DNA of 64,000 nucleotides from contig OMWN01000028.1 of NCBI GenBank assembly GCA_900314765.1, positions 28,904 to 92,903 of the forward strand, given 5' to 3'. Position numbers and translations under genes: made by a program. The notes beneath the pieces were generated by a model. The model ran no database searches. It worked only from the letters and a program-made list of their open reading frames with translations, and was not told where the DNA came from. Origin of the DNA: an uncultured Selenomonadales bacterium. Lineage in GTDB: Bacteria; Bacillota; Negativicutes; Selenomonadales; Selenomonadaceae. Within the stretch, counting starts at the first letter, position 1. The number at the start of each line of letters is the position of its first letter. This document shows, piece after piece, positions 56,856 through 64,000 of this stretch.

Positions 56856-58166
56856 CTACGCAACAAATTTCACGATATTGATGATGACAAACAGCACGAC
56901 GCCGATGATTGCGCCGACGATGGAGCCATTCATGCGTATCCAGAGGAGGTCGGGCTCGACTTTCTCGTAGACGATTTTGTTGAGCTCCTCGTCCGTGAGA
57001 CGCGTCATGACTTCGCGCGTCACGATGCCGCTGAGCTCGCGCGCCTCAAGTGCGCTCCTCATCGCGACGTCGTTTATGAGCGCGTCGATGCTCTTTTTGA
57101 GCTCTGCGTCATCGTCGAGCATCGCCATCGAGCGCGTCACGACGCTGTCAACGATGCCTCCGAGCACATCGCGGAGCGGCAGGCGATTGTCGTCCGCCGC
57201 TTTTTCTCCGACGAGACTTTTCTTTATCTCATCGAGCGTCGATGAAAGCGTCTCGTCTATCGGCATTTTGCGCAGCAGATCGCCGCGGAGCTTTGCAAAG
57301 CGTTCCTCCAGTTCCTCATCAGCGGCCAGCTCATCAAACCGCGCATAGAACGCGTCGAGCATGCGTGTCTCTAGCATCGAGTCCTGCGTCGCCGCCTCGT
57401 CAAGCACAGCGAGTGCCTCGTCCTGTATGCCCTTCGCGATGTCGTCGAGATTGACGGCGTCGAACGCCTGTGCGAACATGGCGCCGAGCGAGGCGAATAT
57501 GCCCATACTCTCCATTTTCTTGTCGTATGCGTCCTGCAAAAATCCGCGTATGGCCTCGCGCGTCTCGTCCGTCTCGACACGCGCGCGAATGAACGACGAC
57601 GCGGACGCGATGATTTCATGGTCACGCCCCGACATGAGCCATGCGCGGAGCTTCGTCATCACGAGCGAAAGCGGCACCGGGAGAAACGTATGGCGAAGCT
57701 CTGCCAACCACTCGCGCGCGGGAGCCGTGAAGTCAGCCTGCTCCACGTAGCGGCGCACCATTGTCAGCATCTCAGCCTTTATCATGTCGCGCGTCGTGTC
57801 GCTCTTAAGCCACGCGACGAACGGCGTGCGCAGATCATACGATTTCATCAGCGAGAACATTTTTTTGCGCGAGAAAAATTCGCGCTCGATGAGCTGCGTC
57901 GCGGCGGCGATGAATTCTGCGCGACGGCGTGGCAATATGGCCGTGTGATACGGAAATCCCAACGGCTTCTCGAAAAGCGCCGTGACAGCGAACCAGTCGG
58001 CGACACCGCCGACGAGCGCGGCCTCCGTCGCGAAAAGGAACCCCTCGGCGATAATGCTGTCACGAAACGTCATGCGCAGGATGAGCGCGACGACGAAAAG
58101 CGCCGCAGCCAGCGACAGCGTCTTGTCGGCCTTGTTGAAGCTCTTGACCCAATCGACAATGTTCAC
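56856..58166 (-). CDS. DUF445 family membrane protein, paralogue 1
   Basis: The 436-residue protein has an N-terminal membrane segment (LSLAAALFVVALILRM), the family motif GGVADWFAVTALFEKPLGFPYHTAILPRR split in two, a long helical cytosolic or periplasmic region with coiled-coil character, and a C-terminal membrane helix after RMNGSIVGAIIGVV. DUF445 function is not established. The GTG start overlaps the stop of its upstream paralogue by four bases, with a G-rich site. Confidence 0.88.
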   Translation of the reverse strand: MNIVDWVKSFNKADKTLSLAAALFVVALILRMTFRDSIIAEGFLFATEAALVGGVADWFAVTALFEKPLGFPYHTAILPRRRAEFIAAATQLIEREFFSRKKMFSLMKSYDLRTPFVAWLKSDTTRDMIKAEMLTMVRRYVEQADFTAPAREWLAELRHTFLPVPLSLVMTKLRAWLMSGRDHEIIASASSFIRARVETDETREAIRGFLQDAYDKKMESMGIFASLGAMFAQAFDAVNLDDIAKGIQDEALAVLDEAATQDSMLETRMLDAFYARFDELAADEELEERFAKLRGDLLRKMPIDETLSSTLDEIKKSLVGEKAADDNRLPLRDVLGGIVDSVVTRSMAMLDDDAELKKSIDALINDVAMRSALEARELSGIVTREVMTRLTDEELNKIVYEKVEPDLLWIRMNGSIVGAIIGVVLFVIINIVKFVA

Positions 58167-59407
58167 ATGCTCACCCCCTCGACCACAAACATCACGACAT
58201 AGAGCACCATGCCGACGAGCGCGCCGACGACGGAGCCATTGATGCGTATCATCTGCAGGTCATCATCGACTTTCCCTCGCGCGAAGCTGATGATTTCGTC
58301 GTCGCTCATGCGGCCAAGATATTCGTCGACGGTCCGCGGAATGACATCGTGATGCTCGTCTATTAGCTGCGCGAAAAATTTCTTTATCCACACATTAAAT
58401 CTCTCATGGCTCGACGCGTCAGCTATGAAATCATCGACGAGCGCATCGTATTTCTCGCGCAGTGCGTCGCGCCATCCGCTGTACTCACGCGCGATGGCCT
58501 CCGACAGCGTCTTTTTCACGTGAGACTCGAGGTCGATGCCCGTGAGCTTTTCATGCTTCAGCTGCTCTATGGCGCCAATCAGCGCAGGGCTACTCGCAAG
58601 CGCCGCGATATGCGTCCGCACACCTTCGTCGAGCCGTTCATAGACGGCGCCCTCGCCATTTTCGAGGCCCGCGAGGAAATCATCGATATATCCGTTCAGC
58701 ATGTCGAGGAGCTTTTCATCGTTGAGGTCAGCGACGCTGAACACCATTTGGCGCATCGCGCTTTCGCCCTCGTACGCCTCGCGCGCCGTCGTGATATGCG
58801 ACAAAAGCACCTCCTGCACAGGCGCGTCCATGAGCATCGGGCGCACGAGCGGCGTGAGCGAACCGATAACGAGCGCACGGTTCTCGTCGCTGTTCAGCGC
58901 GTCGACGGCACTCTCTATGAGTGGGCGCGTGTCGATGTGCCCGAGCGAATCTTGCACGGGCGCCGCTATCGCCTCTGCCGCCGCCTCGACATCAAAGCCA
59001 TGCACGGCCTTCGAGAAAAGGATTTCGGCGACGGCCCACAGCCGCTCCCTGCCGCCGCGCTGCTCGATGTATGAGACGAGCATCTTCGAGAAATCCTGCT
59101 CGTCTATCGTCTTCATGATGTTCTCGCGGCTCAAAAGGTCATCGGAAATGAAGTCCCTGAGTGCGCCCATGATGCGCACGCGGCTCCGCCGCAATATGTC
59201 TGTGCGCCAGCCGATGCCGAGCGGCTTCTCGAAAATCGCCGTGACCGCGAACCAGTCGGCAAGACCGCCGATTGTTGCCGCGATGAATCCATGCGAGACG
59301 AGCCCGCTCAAAAATCCGCCGCCCACGGCGTCCCATATCGACGACAGCGCCGCTGCTGCCGCGCAAAAAGCGAGTATCATCGTCGCCATGTATTTGTTGC
59401 TGTGCAA
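58163..59407 (-). CDS. DUF445 family membrane protein, paralogue 2
   Basis: The 414-residue protein shares architecture with paralogue 1: an N-terminal helix, GGLADWFAVTAIFEKPLGIG, a helical middle and RINGSVVGALVGMV before the last membrane helix. The two are divergent duplicates kept in one operon, suggesting they form a complex or act as a hetero-oligomer (inference). The start is TTG 59407, nine bases after AAGGGGG; ATG 59389 is possible. The in-frame stretch upstream to 59470 precedes the ribosome site. Confidence 0.86.
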   Translation of the reverse strand: MHSNKYMATMILAFCAAAAALSSIWDAVGGGFLSGLVSHGFIAATIGGLADWFAVTAIFEKPLGIGWRTDILRRSRVRIMGALRDFISDDLLSRENIMKTIDEQDFSKMLVSYIEQRGGRERLWAVAEILFSKAVHGFDVEAAAEAIAAPVQDSLGHIDTRPLIESAVDALNSDENRALVIGSLTPLVRPMLMDAPVQEVLLSHITTAREAYEGESAMRQMVFSVADLNDEKLLDMLNGYIDDFLAGLENGEGAVYERLDEGVRTHIAALASSPALIGAIEQLKHEKLTGIDLESHVKKTLSEAIAREYSGWRDALREKYDALVDDFIADASSHERFNVWIKKFFAQLIDEHHDVIPRTVDEYLGRMSDDEIISFARGKVDDDLQMIRINGSVVGALVGMVLYVVMFVVEGVSM

Positions 59408-59571
59408 ACAAAACCGCCCCCTTAATATTGTTTTTTCAACGACACTCCACGCTCCAAAACGGAATGTCACATCACGTCATGAATTTTTTCGTTTATCATA
59501 TTGTCGTCAAGGCATGAAAATTTTATGATGACTAAAATGATTCTGCAAATATTATAGCACTAAACAACACG

Positions 59572-59633
59572 AAAAAAGCGCGCCACCCAAATCAAAATTG
59601 AAATCAAAACCAATAATGATTTGAGCGACGCGC
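59572..59633 (-). terminator. Terminator of thrC
   Basis: GCGCGCC.CCCAAATC and GATTTGAG.GACGCGC pair around 24 bases; on the minus strand TTTTTT follows. It lies 22 bases past the thrC stop. The remaining gap to 59407 has a partial copy-E-like tail near 59480-59517. Confidence 0.82.
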
Positions 59634-59655
59634 TCATCAAAATCTGATATGAAAT

Positions 59656-61137
59656 TTATTTCACGAAATCAAATACCGTGTTTTCCATTGCGTCCTTGTC
59701 GCAAGTTTTGTCATGAAGCACCTTCGCTCCGCGAAGCGACGAGAGTCCTTTTGGCGCTTTGACGCTGTTCTTCTTCTCGAGCGCGTCGAGCGCAACAAAC
59801 GGGTCATCGCCTTCCACATCGACGCCGAGCGCATCGAGCACGCTCGCGCTGAATTTGTACGGGCTCGCCGTCGACACGACGACCATCGGCCGCGCGTCGT
59901 GCGTCTCATTCATGTACTCATGGGCGACGCCCCACGCGACTGCCGTATGCGTGTCGAGCACGTAACCATTCTCATCGTAAACGCTTTTGATGATGGCCTT
60001 CGTCGCGTCGTCGTCGTCACAGCCCGCCCAGAATGTCTCATCAATTTTCGCGAGCACATCGCTCGATACGGTGTAGGAGCCGCCCGCCGCAAGCGCGTCC
60101 ATGTAGCCGCGCACCGTGTCTGCGTCCGTCACGTGATAGAGCAGGCGCTCGAGGTTGCTCGAAATGAGGATATCCATCGACGGCGAAATCGTCTTGTAGA
60201 ATTCGCGGTTCTTGTCGTATTTGCCCGTGCGAATGAAATCCGTCAGCACGTTGTTTTTGTTCGACGCGCAGATGAGGCGGCCGACAGGTAGGCCCATGCG
60301 CTTTGCATAGTAGCCCGCGAGGATGTTGCCGAAATTGCCCGTCGGCACGGTGTAGTTCACCTCGTCGCCGTTCTTGATTTTCCCTGCGCCAATCATGTCG
60401 GCGTACGCGCTGAAATAGTAGACAATCTGCGGCACGAGGCGCCCCCAGTTTATCGAGTTCGCACTCGAGAGCTTCACGTTCGCCGCATCGAGCTTGTCAT
60501 TGAACGGCTTGTCGCCAAAAATTTTCTTGACGCCGCTCTGCGCATCGTCGAAATTGCCGCGCACGGCCACGACGCTGACATTGCCGCCCGCCTGCGTCAC
60601 CATCTGGAGCCGCTGTATCGGGCTCACGCCGCCGTCCGGGTAAAACACCATGATTTTTATCTGCTCGGCGTCGGCAAATCCCGCGAGCGCGGCCTTGCCC
60701 GTATCGCCCGACGTCGCGACGAGGATGAGTATCTCGCGCTTCTCTCCCGTCTTTTTGAGTGCAACCGACATGAGCTGCGGGAGAAGCTGCAGTGCCATGT
60801 CCTTGAATGCGCTCGTCGGGCCATGCCACAGCTCGAGCACCGTGGTGTCGCCGACATCGCGGATAGGCGCGACCTTGTCCGTATCGAATTTTCCGCCGCC
60901 GTACGCACGCTCGATACACCCCGATATTTCATCCGTCGTGTAGTCCGCGAGGAAAAGCGACAGCACACGCGCCGCGCGCTCCCTGTAAGTGAGCGGTACG
61001 AGTCCCTCTACGAATTCCGCCGTCACATGCGGCATCTCGCACGGCACGAAAAGCCCGCCGTCGGGCGCAATGCCCTTTATGATTGCCTCCGCCGCGTTTA
61101 CCTCCGCGCTCCTGCCGCGCGTGCTCTTATATTTCAT
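59656..61137 (-). CDS. thrC: Threonine synthase
   Basis: ThrC converts O-phosphohomoserine to threonine with PLP. The 493-residue enzyme is of the longer (E. coli/yeast-like) type. The N-terminal Thr_synth_N region (KYKSTRGRSAEVNAAEAI) is followed by the PLP lysine in GPTSAFKDMALQL, and NYTVPTGNFGNILAGYYAKRMGLP gives the phosphate-binding loop. The start at 61137 follows AAAGGA at nine bases. No hom or thrB is adjacent. It has its own terminator. Confidence 0.95.
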   Translation of the reverse strand: MKYKSTRGRSAEVNAAEAIIKGIAPDGGLFVPCEMPHVTAEFVEGLVPLTYRERAARVLSLFLADYTTDEISGCIERAYGGGKFDTDKVAPIRDVGDTTVLELWHGPTSAFKDMALQLLPQLMSVALKKTGEKREILILVATSGDTGKAALAGFADAEQIKIMVFYPDGGVSPIQRLQMVTQAGGNVSVVAVRGNFDDAQSGVKKIFGDKPFNDKLDAANVKLSSANSINWGRLVPQIVYYFSAYADMIGAGKIKNGDEVNYTVPTGNFGNILAGYYAKRMGLPVGRLICASNKNNVLTDFIRTGKYDKNREFYKTISPSMDILISSNLERLLYHVTDADTVRGYMDALAAGGSYTVSSDVLAKIDETFWAGCDDDDATKAIIKSVYDENGYVLDTHTAVAWGVAHEYMNETHDARPMVVVSTASPYKFSASVLDALGVDVEGDDPFVALDALEKKNSVKAPKGLSSLRGAKVLHDKTCDKDAMENTVFDFVK

Positions 61138-61235
61138 GGGCCACATTCCTTTCATTTGTAAGTTTTTCTGATTTTTTCCGATTCAAATTCAAATCTCGTT
61201 CAATATCGCGAAATGTATGTTAAAATTGTATCAAA

Positions 61236-61254
61236 GAAAACGCTGATTAATTCA
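61236..61254. repeat. Single family 3 end (AAAACGCTGATTAATTCA) at the ybaK stop
   Basis: The sequence matches the ends of the family 3 elements at 10288, 38346 and 54085. It overlaps the ybaK stop codon. No opposite end was seen nearby, so this may be a solo end. Confidence 0.45.
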
Positions 61255-61749
61255 TTGCATCGGGCGCGAGATTTTCGCGACAGTCGCGCGTGTCGCGCTC
61301 ACGAGGTCACTCGGCGCCACGATGATTTGCTCGCCGCGCCGCCCCGCGCTGACGGCGATTTTCTCATTCGCCATCGCGCTATCGTCGAGATAGACGGGAT
61401 ACGCCTTTTTCGCGCCGAGCGGTGAGCAGCCGCCGCGAATGTACCCCGTGAGACCAAACACTTCCTTGAGGTGCACCATCTCGACGCGCTTGTTGCCGCT
61501 CGCGCTCGCGAGCGCCTTGAGGTCTAGCTCGTAGTCGCCGCGAATGACGCCCATGATGACGCCCGTCTTATCGCCGCGCGCGACGAGCGTCTTGTACACC
61601 ATCTCTATCGGCATGCCGACCGATGCGGCCACGTGCACCGCAGAGAGATCGCTCTCATCGACGTCGTACGTCTTGAGCTCGTACGCGATGCCGAGCCTGT
61701 CGAGGATACGCGCCGCGTTCGTCTTGTTCTCCTTTGCTTTTTTGGCCAT
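61252..61749 (-). CDS. ybaK: YbaK/EbsC-family Cys-tRNA(Pro) deacylase
   Basis: YbaK-type trans-editing enzymes hydrolyse Cys-tRNA(Pro) and related mischarged tRNAs. The 165-residue protein has the family stretches AARILDRLGIAYELKTYDVD, KTLVARGDKTGVIMGVI, KRVEMVHLKEVFGLTGYIRGGCSPLG and AGRRGEQI. The start at 61749 follows TAGGAGTG. The stop codon is next to a repeat end. Confidence 0.93.
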   Translation of the reverse strand: MAKKAKENKTNAARILDRLGIAYELKTYDVDESDLSAVHVAASVGMPIEMVYKTLVARGDKTGVIMGVIRGDYELDLKALASASGNKRVEMVHLKEVFGLTGYIRGGCSPLGAKKAYPVYLDDSAMANEKIAVSAGRRGEQIIVAPSDLVSATRATVAKISRPMQ

Positions 61750-61820
61750 AAAATCACTCCTAAAACCACATATCACGAATTATAACACACCTTTATTGAT
61801 ATAGAAAGAAGGAACATTTC

Positions 61821-63776
61821 ATGATGAAAATCGCGCTCGCGCAAATGACCGTCGTGCCCGGACACCCCGACGTGAACACCGAGAAAATATTGTCGATGAT
61901 AGAAAATGCCGACAGCGACGGCGCCGACCTCATCATATTTCCGGAGATGGCCGTGCCCGGGTATCTCCTCGGCGACACGTGGGAAGCGGCGTCATTCATC
62001 GACGACTGCGTCTCCTGCAACGATACAATAATAAAGGCAACGAAAGACAGGGACATCGCCGTGATGTTTGGCACCGTCGCCGTCGAAACGTCAAAGAAAA
62101 ACAAAGATGGCCGCATCAGAAAATACAACGCGCTCTTCACCGCGCAGCATGGCGACTTCGTCTGGCCATCAAAGATGCCATTGCCATTCATGATAAAGAC
62201 GCTGATGCCGAACTATCGCGAATTCGACGACTCGCGTCACTTTTTCAGCCTCATATCGCTTGCGGATGAGATGGGCGTCAATCCGAACGACATCATTTCG
62301 CCCGTCACGATCAAGACAGTGAGTGGCGAAGAATACACCGTCGGCGGCATGCTCTGCGAAGACGGCTGGAGCGAAAACTACTCAATGGCGCCCATCGACG
62401 CGCTCGAAAAATCAAGTCCCGACCTCATCGTGAATATCTCGTCGTCGCCGTTCACACTCGGCAAAAACGAGAAGCGTCACAAAGTATTCTCTGCGCTCGC
62501 AAAAAAGGCGAAAGCGCCGCTCATCTACGTAAACAATGTCGGCATTCAGAACAACGGCAAGACGATATATACATTCGACGGACGCTCGACGGTCTACGAT
62601 GTGGACGGCGGCGCGAGCCTCACGATGAACGCATACGACGACGCGCTCCATTACATTTGCGTCTCACGCGACGAGAGCGGCGCCATTAAAATCGAACGCA
62701 ATGCAAAAAATGATTGCGCCACCGCGCAAAGCGTCACAACCGCAGGTGGAAAAAATGAGACGGCGGAAATTTACGACGCGCTGCGCTATGGCATTCGCCA
62801 TTTCCTCGACAGCATACAAATGAAAAAAGTCGTCGTCGGCATATCGGGCGGCATCGACAGCGCCGTCACCGCCGCGCTCTACGCAGACGTCATCGGCAAA
62901 GACAATGTCCTGCTCGTCAACATGCCGAGCGTCTATAACTCCGAGACGACGAAAGGACTCGCGGCAAGGCTCGCGCAAAATCTCGGCTGTCGCTACGCCG
63001 TCATGCCGATACAGGAGGCCGTCAACCTCACGATAAACGAAATTGAGACGACACCCATCGAAAATCTCGCCACGGGCGAAAGCGAGCACCTTGCGGTCTC
63101 GTCATTCGTTGCGGAAAACATACAGGCGCGCGACCGCTCGTCGCGCGTCCTCGCGGCGGCGGCAGCGGCGTTCGGCGGCGGCTTCACGTGCAACGCCAAC
63201 AAAGCGGAGACGACCGTCGGCTACTCGACGCTCTACGGCGACCAGTCAGGATTTCTCGCGGCGCTCGCCGACCTCTGGAAATATCAAGTCTACGACCTCG
63301 CGCGATTCTTGAACGACGACGTCTATCACCGCGAAGTCATCCCGCAGGAGACAATCGACATCGTGCCAAGCGCTGAGCTCTCCACAGCGCAGGACGTCGA
63401 CAAAGGACTCGGCGACCCACTGCGCTACCCGTATCACGACGCGCTGTTCCGCTCATTCATCGAGCGCTGGAACAAAGCCACGCCCGAGGATATCCTCGTC
63501 TGGTATCAGCTCGGCATCCTCGAAGAAAAAATTGGCTGTGAAAAAGGCCTCGTCAAAAAATATTTCCCGACGCTCAAATCATTCATCGACGACCTAGAGC
63601 ACTGGTGGAACAGATTCACCGGCCTCGCCGTCGCGAAACGCATACAGTCCCCGCCCATACTCGCCGTGAGCCGCCGCGCATACGGATTCGACCACCGCGA
63701 GTCGCAAAACGGTCCCTACTACACAACAAAATACCGCACGCTCAAGAAGTTGCTTTTGGAGGGGGAAAATCGATAA
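61821..63776 (+). CDS. nadE: Glutamine-dependent NAD+ synthetase
   Basis: NadE amidates nicotinic acid adenine dinucleotide to NAD+. The 651-residue protein joins an N-terminal nitrilase-like glutaminase (glutamate in FPEMAVPG, lysine near SKMPLPFMIK, cysteine in MLCEDGW) to the C-terminal synthetase (PP-loop SGGIDSAVTAAL, then EKIGCEKGL and the RRAYGFDHRESQNGPYYTTKYR ending split in parts). The length fits the two-domain form. ATG 61821 follows AAGGAA. It is divergent from ybaK. Confidence 0.96.
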   Translation: MMKIALAQMTVVPGHPDVNTEKILSMIENADSDGADLIIFPEMAVPGYLLGDTWEAASFIDDCVSCNDTIIKATKDRDIAVMFGTVAVETSKKNKDGRIRKYNALFTAQHGDFVWPSKMPLPFMIKTLMPNYREFDDSRHFFSLISLADEMGVNPNDIISPVTIKTVSGEEYTVGGMLCEDGWSENYSMAPIDALEKSSPDLIVNISSSPFTLGKNEKRHKVFSALAKKAKAPLIYVNNVGIQNNGKTIYTFDGRSTVYDVDGGASLTMNAYDDALHYICVSRDESGAIKIERNAKNDCATAQSVTTAGGKNETAEIYDALRYGIRHFLDSIQMKKVVVGISGGIDSAVTAALYADVIGKDNVLLVNMPSVYNSETTKGLAARLAQNLGCRYAVMPIQEAVNLTINEIETTPIENLATGESEHLAVSSFVAENIQARDRSSRVLAAAAAAFGGGFTCNANKAETTVGYSTLYGDQSGFLAALADLWKYQVYDLARFLNDDVYHREVIPQETIDIVPSAELSTAQDVDKGLGDPLRYPYHDALFRSFIERWNKATPEDILVWYQLGILEEKIGCEKGLVKKYFPTLKSFIDDLEHWWNRFTGLAVAKRIQSPPILAVSRRAYGFDHRESQNGPYYTTKYRTLKKLLLEGENR

Positions 63777-63841
63777 TAATCTCAATTTCTGCCACTCACA
63801 TTAACTTTATAGCAATACCACTTGAACTTTACGAATGCGCG

Positions 63842-63918
63842 ACCCTCTCCGCCTCGCAGTCGCTCGGCACCTCCCCCATTGGGGAGGCTGACGTCACAGA
63901 CGCTGTGATTATTTACTC
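63842..63918. repeat. Family 1 repeat, right end only, inverted (copy G)
   Basis: ACCCTCTCCGCCTCG..CTCGGCACCTCCCCC, then the complement of TCTGTGACGTCAGCCTCCCC and of GAGTAAATAAT. It equals the last 75 bases of family 1 in reverse. The far end is not recognised before the window ends. Nothing else is seen in 63777-64000. Confidence 0.7.
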
Positions 63919-64000
63919 AAACTTCGCACATGGAAAACATCCCGTGCGCCTTTAAAATCAACATTATGCGAAAGCATAATTCCGCTCAAGCACATTTTCG

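Noticed and set aside
61156..61250. T-box or threonine attenuator before thrC
   Set aside because: The gap is under 100 bases, with no T-box sequence and no Thr-codon leader peptide.

Overview
The window reads as chromosomal DNA of a diderm Firmicute, most likely a Negativicutes/Selenomonadales relative (inference). Typical Firmicutes modules (ctsR-mcsA-mcsB-clpC, carD with a PIN/TRAM protein, PASTA kinase plus PP2C phosphatase, yebC, a tmRNA tag ending NEDYALAA) sit beside an RND-type tripartite efflux pump whose adaptor carries a lipobox, which implies an outer membrane. Coding DNA is GC-rich with strong use of GCG, GTC and ATC codons. Several genes start with GTG or TTG after good Shine-Dalgarno sites. 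No rRNA, tRNA or CRISPR array was recognised.

Layout. 1-6.7 kb: methionine aminopeptidase with a SEC-C zinc motif, a CorA transporter with a structured leader, YebC, a lipid-flippase-like membrane protein, then rpe-queC-folE2. 6.7-15.4 kb: one long minus-strand cluster in the order def-fmt-DUF116-rsmB-rlmN-FHA-stp-prkC, joining N-terminal formyl processing, rRNA methylation and Ser/Thr phosphosignalling. 15.5-15.9 kb: ssrA (tmRNA). 16-19.2 kb: a small HTH protein translationally coupled to a secreted SGNH hydrolase, then a flavodiiron protein. 19.5-28.5 kb: rpoB-rpoC preceded by a crotonase-family gene. 28.7-30.5 kb: an unrecognised small protein behind a SigD-like promoter, and a metallo-beta-lactamase-fold protein. 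30.7-35.9 kb: RND pump and adaptor divergent from a MarR regulator with a clear palindrome. 36-39 kb: an XRE regulator with no ordinary start codon, an Lrp-aminotransferase pair and a YhcH protein. 39.3-43.1 kb: single-chain PurL. 43.3-48.6 kb: carD, PIN/TRAM, ispD and ispF, with a hipBA toxin-antitoxin module between the PIN/TRAM gene and ispD. 49-50 kb: a lone tyrosine recombinase. 50-56.4 kb: radA and the ctsR-mcsA-mcsB-clpC stress genes. 56.8-63.8 kb: two tandem DUF445 proteins, thrC, ybaK and nadE.

The most unusual content is between genes and in RpoC. Intergenic gaps hold at least five families of short non-coding repeats with inverted ends, several predicted to fold as long hairpins, and some sit inside otherwise conserved operons (stp/prkC, mcsB/clpC, rsmB/rlmN). 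RpoC is enlarged because a module of about 50 residues that is normally single just before the second zinc site is present three times. No obvious novel multi-gene defence system was found. The best leads are the RpoC module triplication, the repeat families, the hipBA insertion, and the possible ATC start codon.
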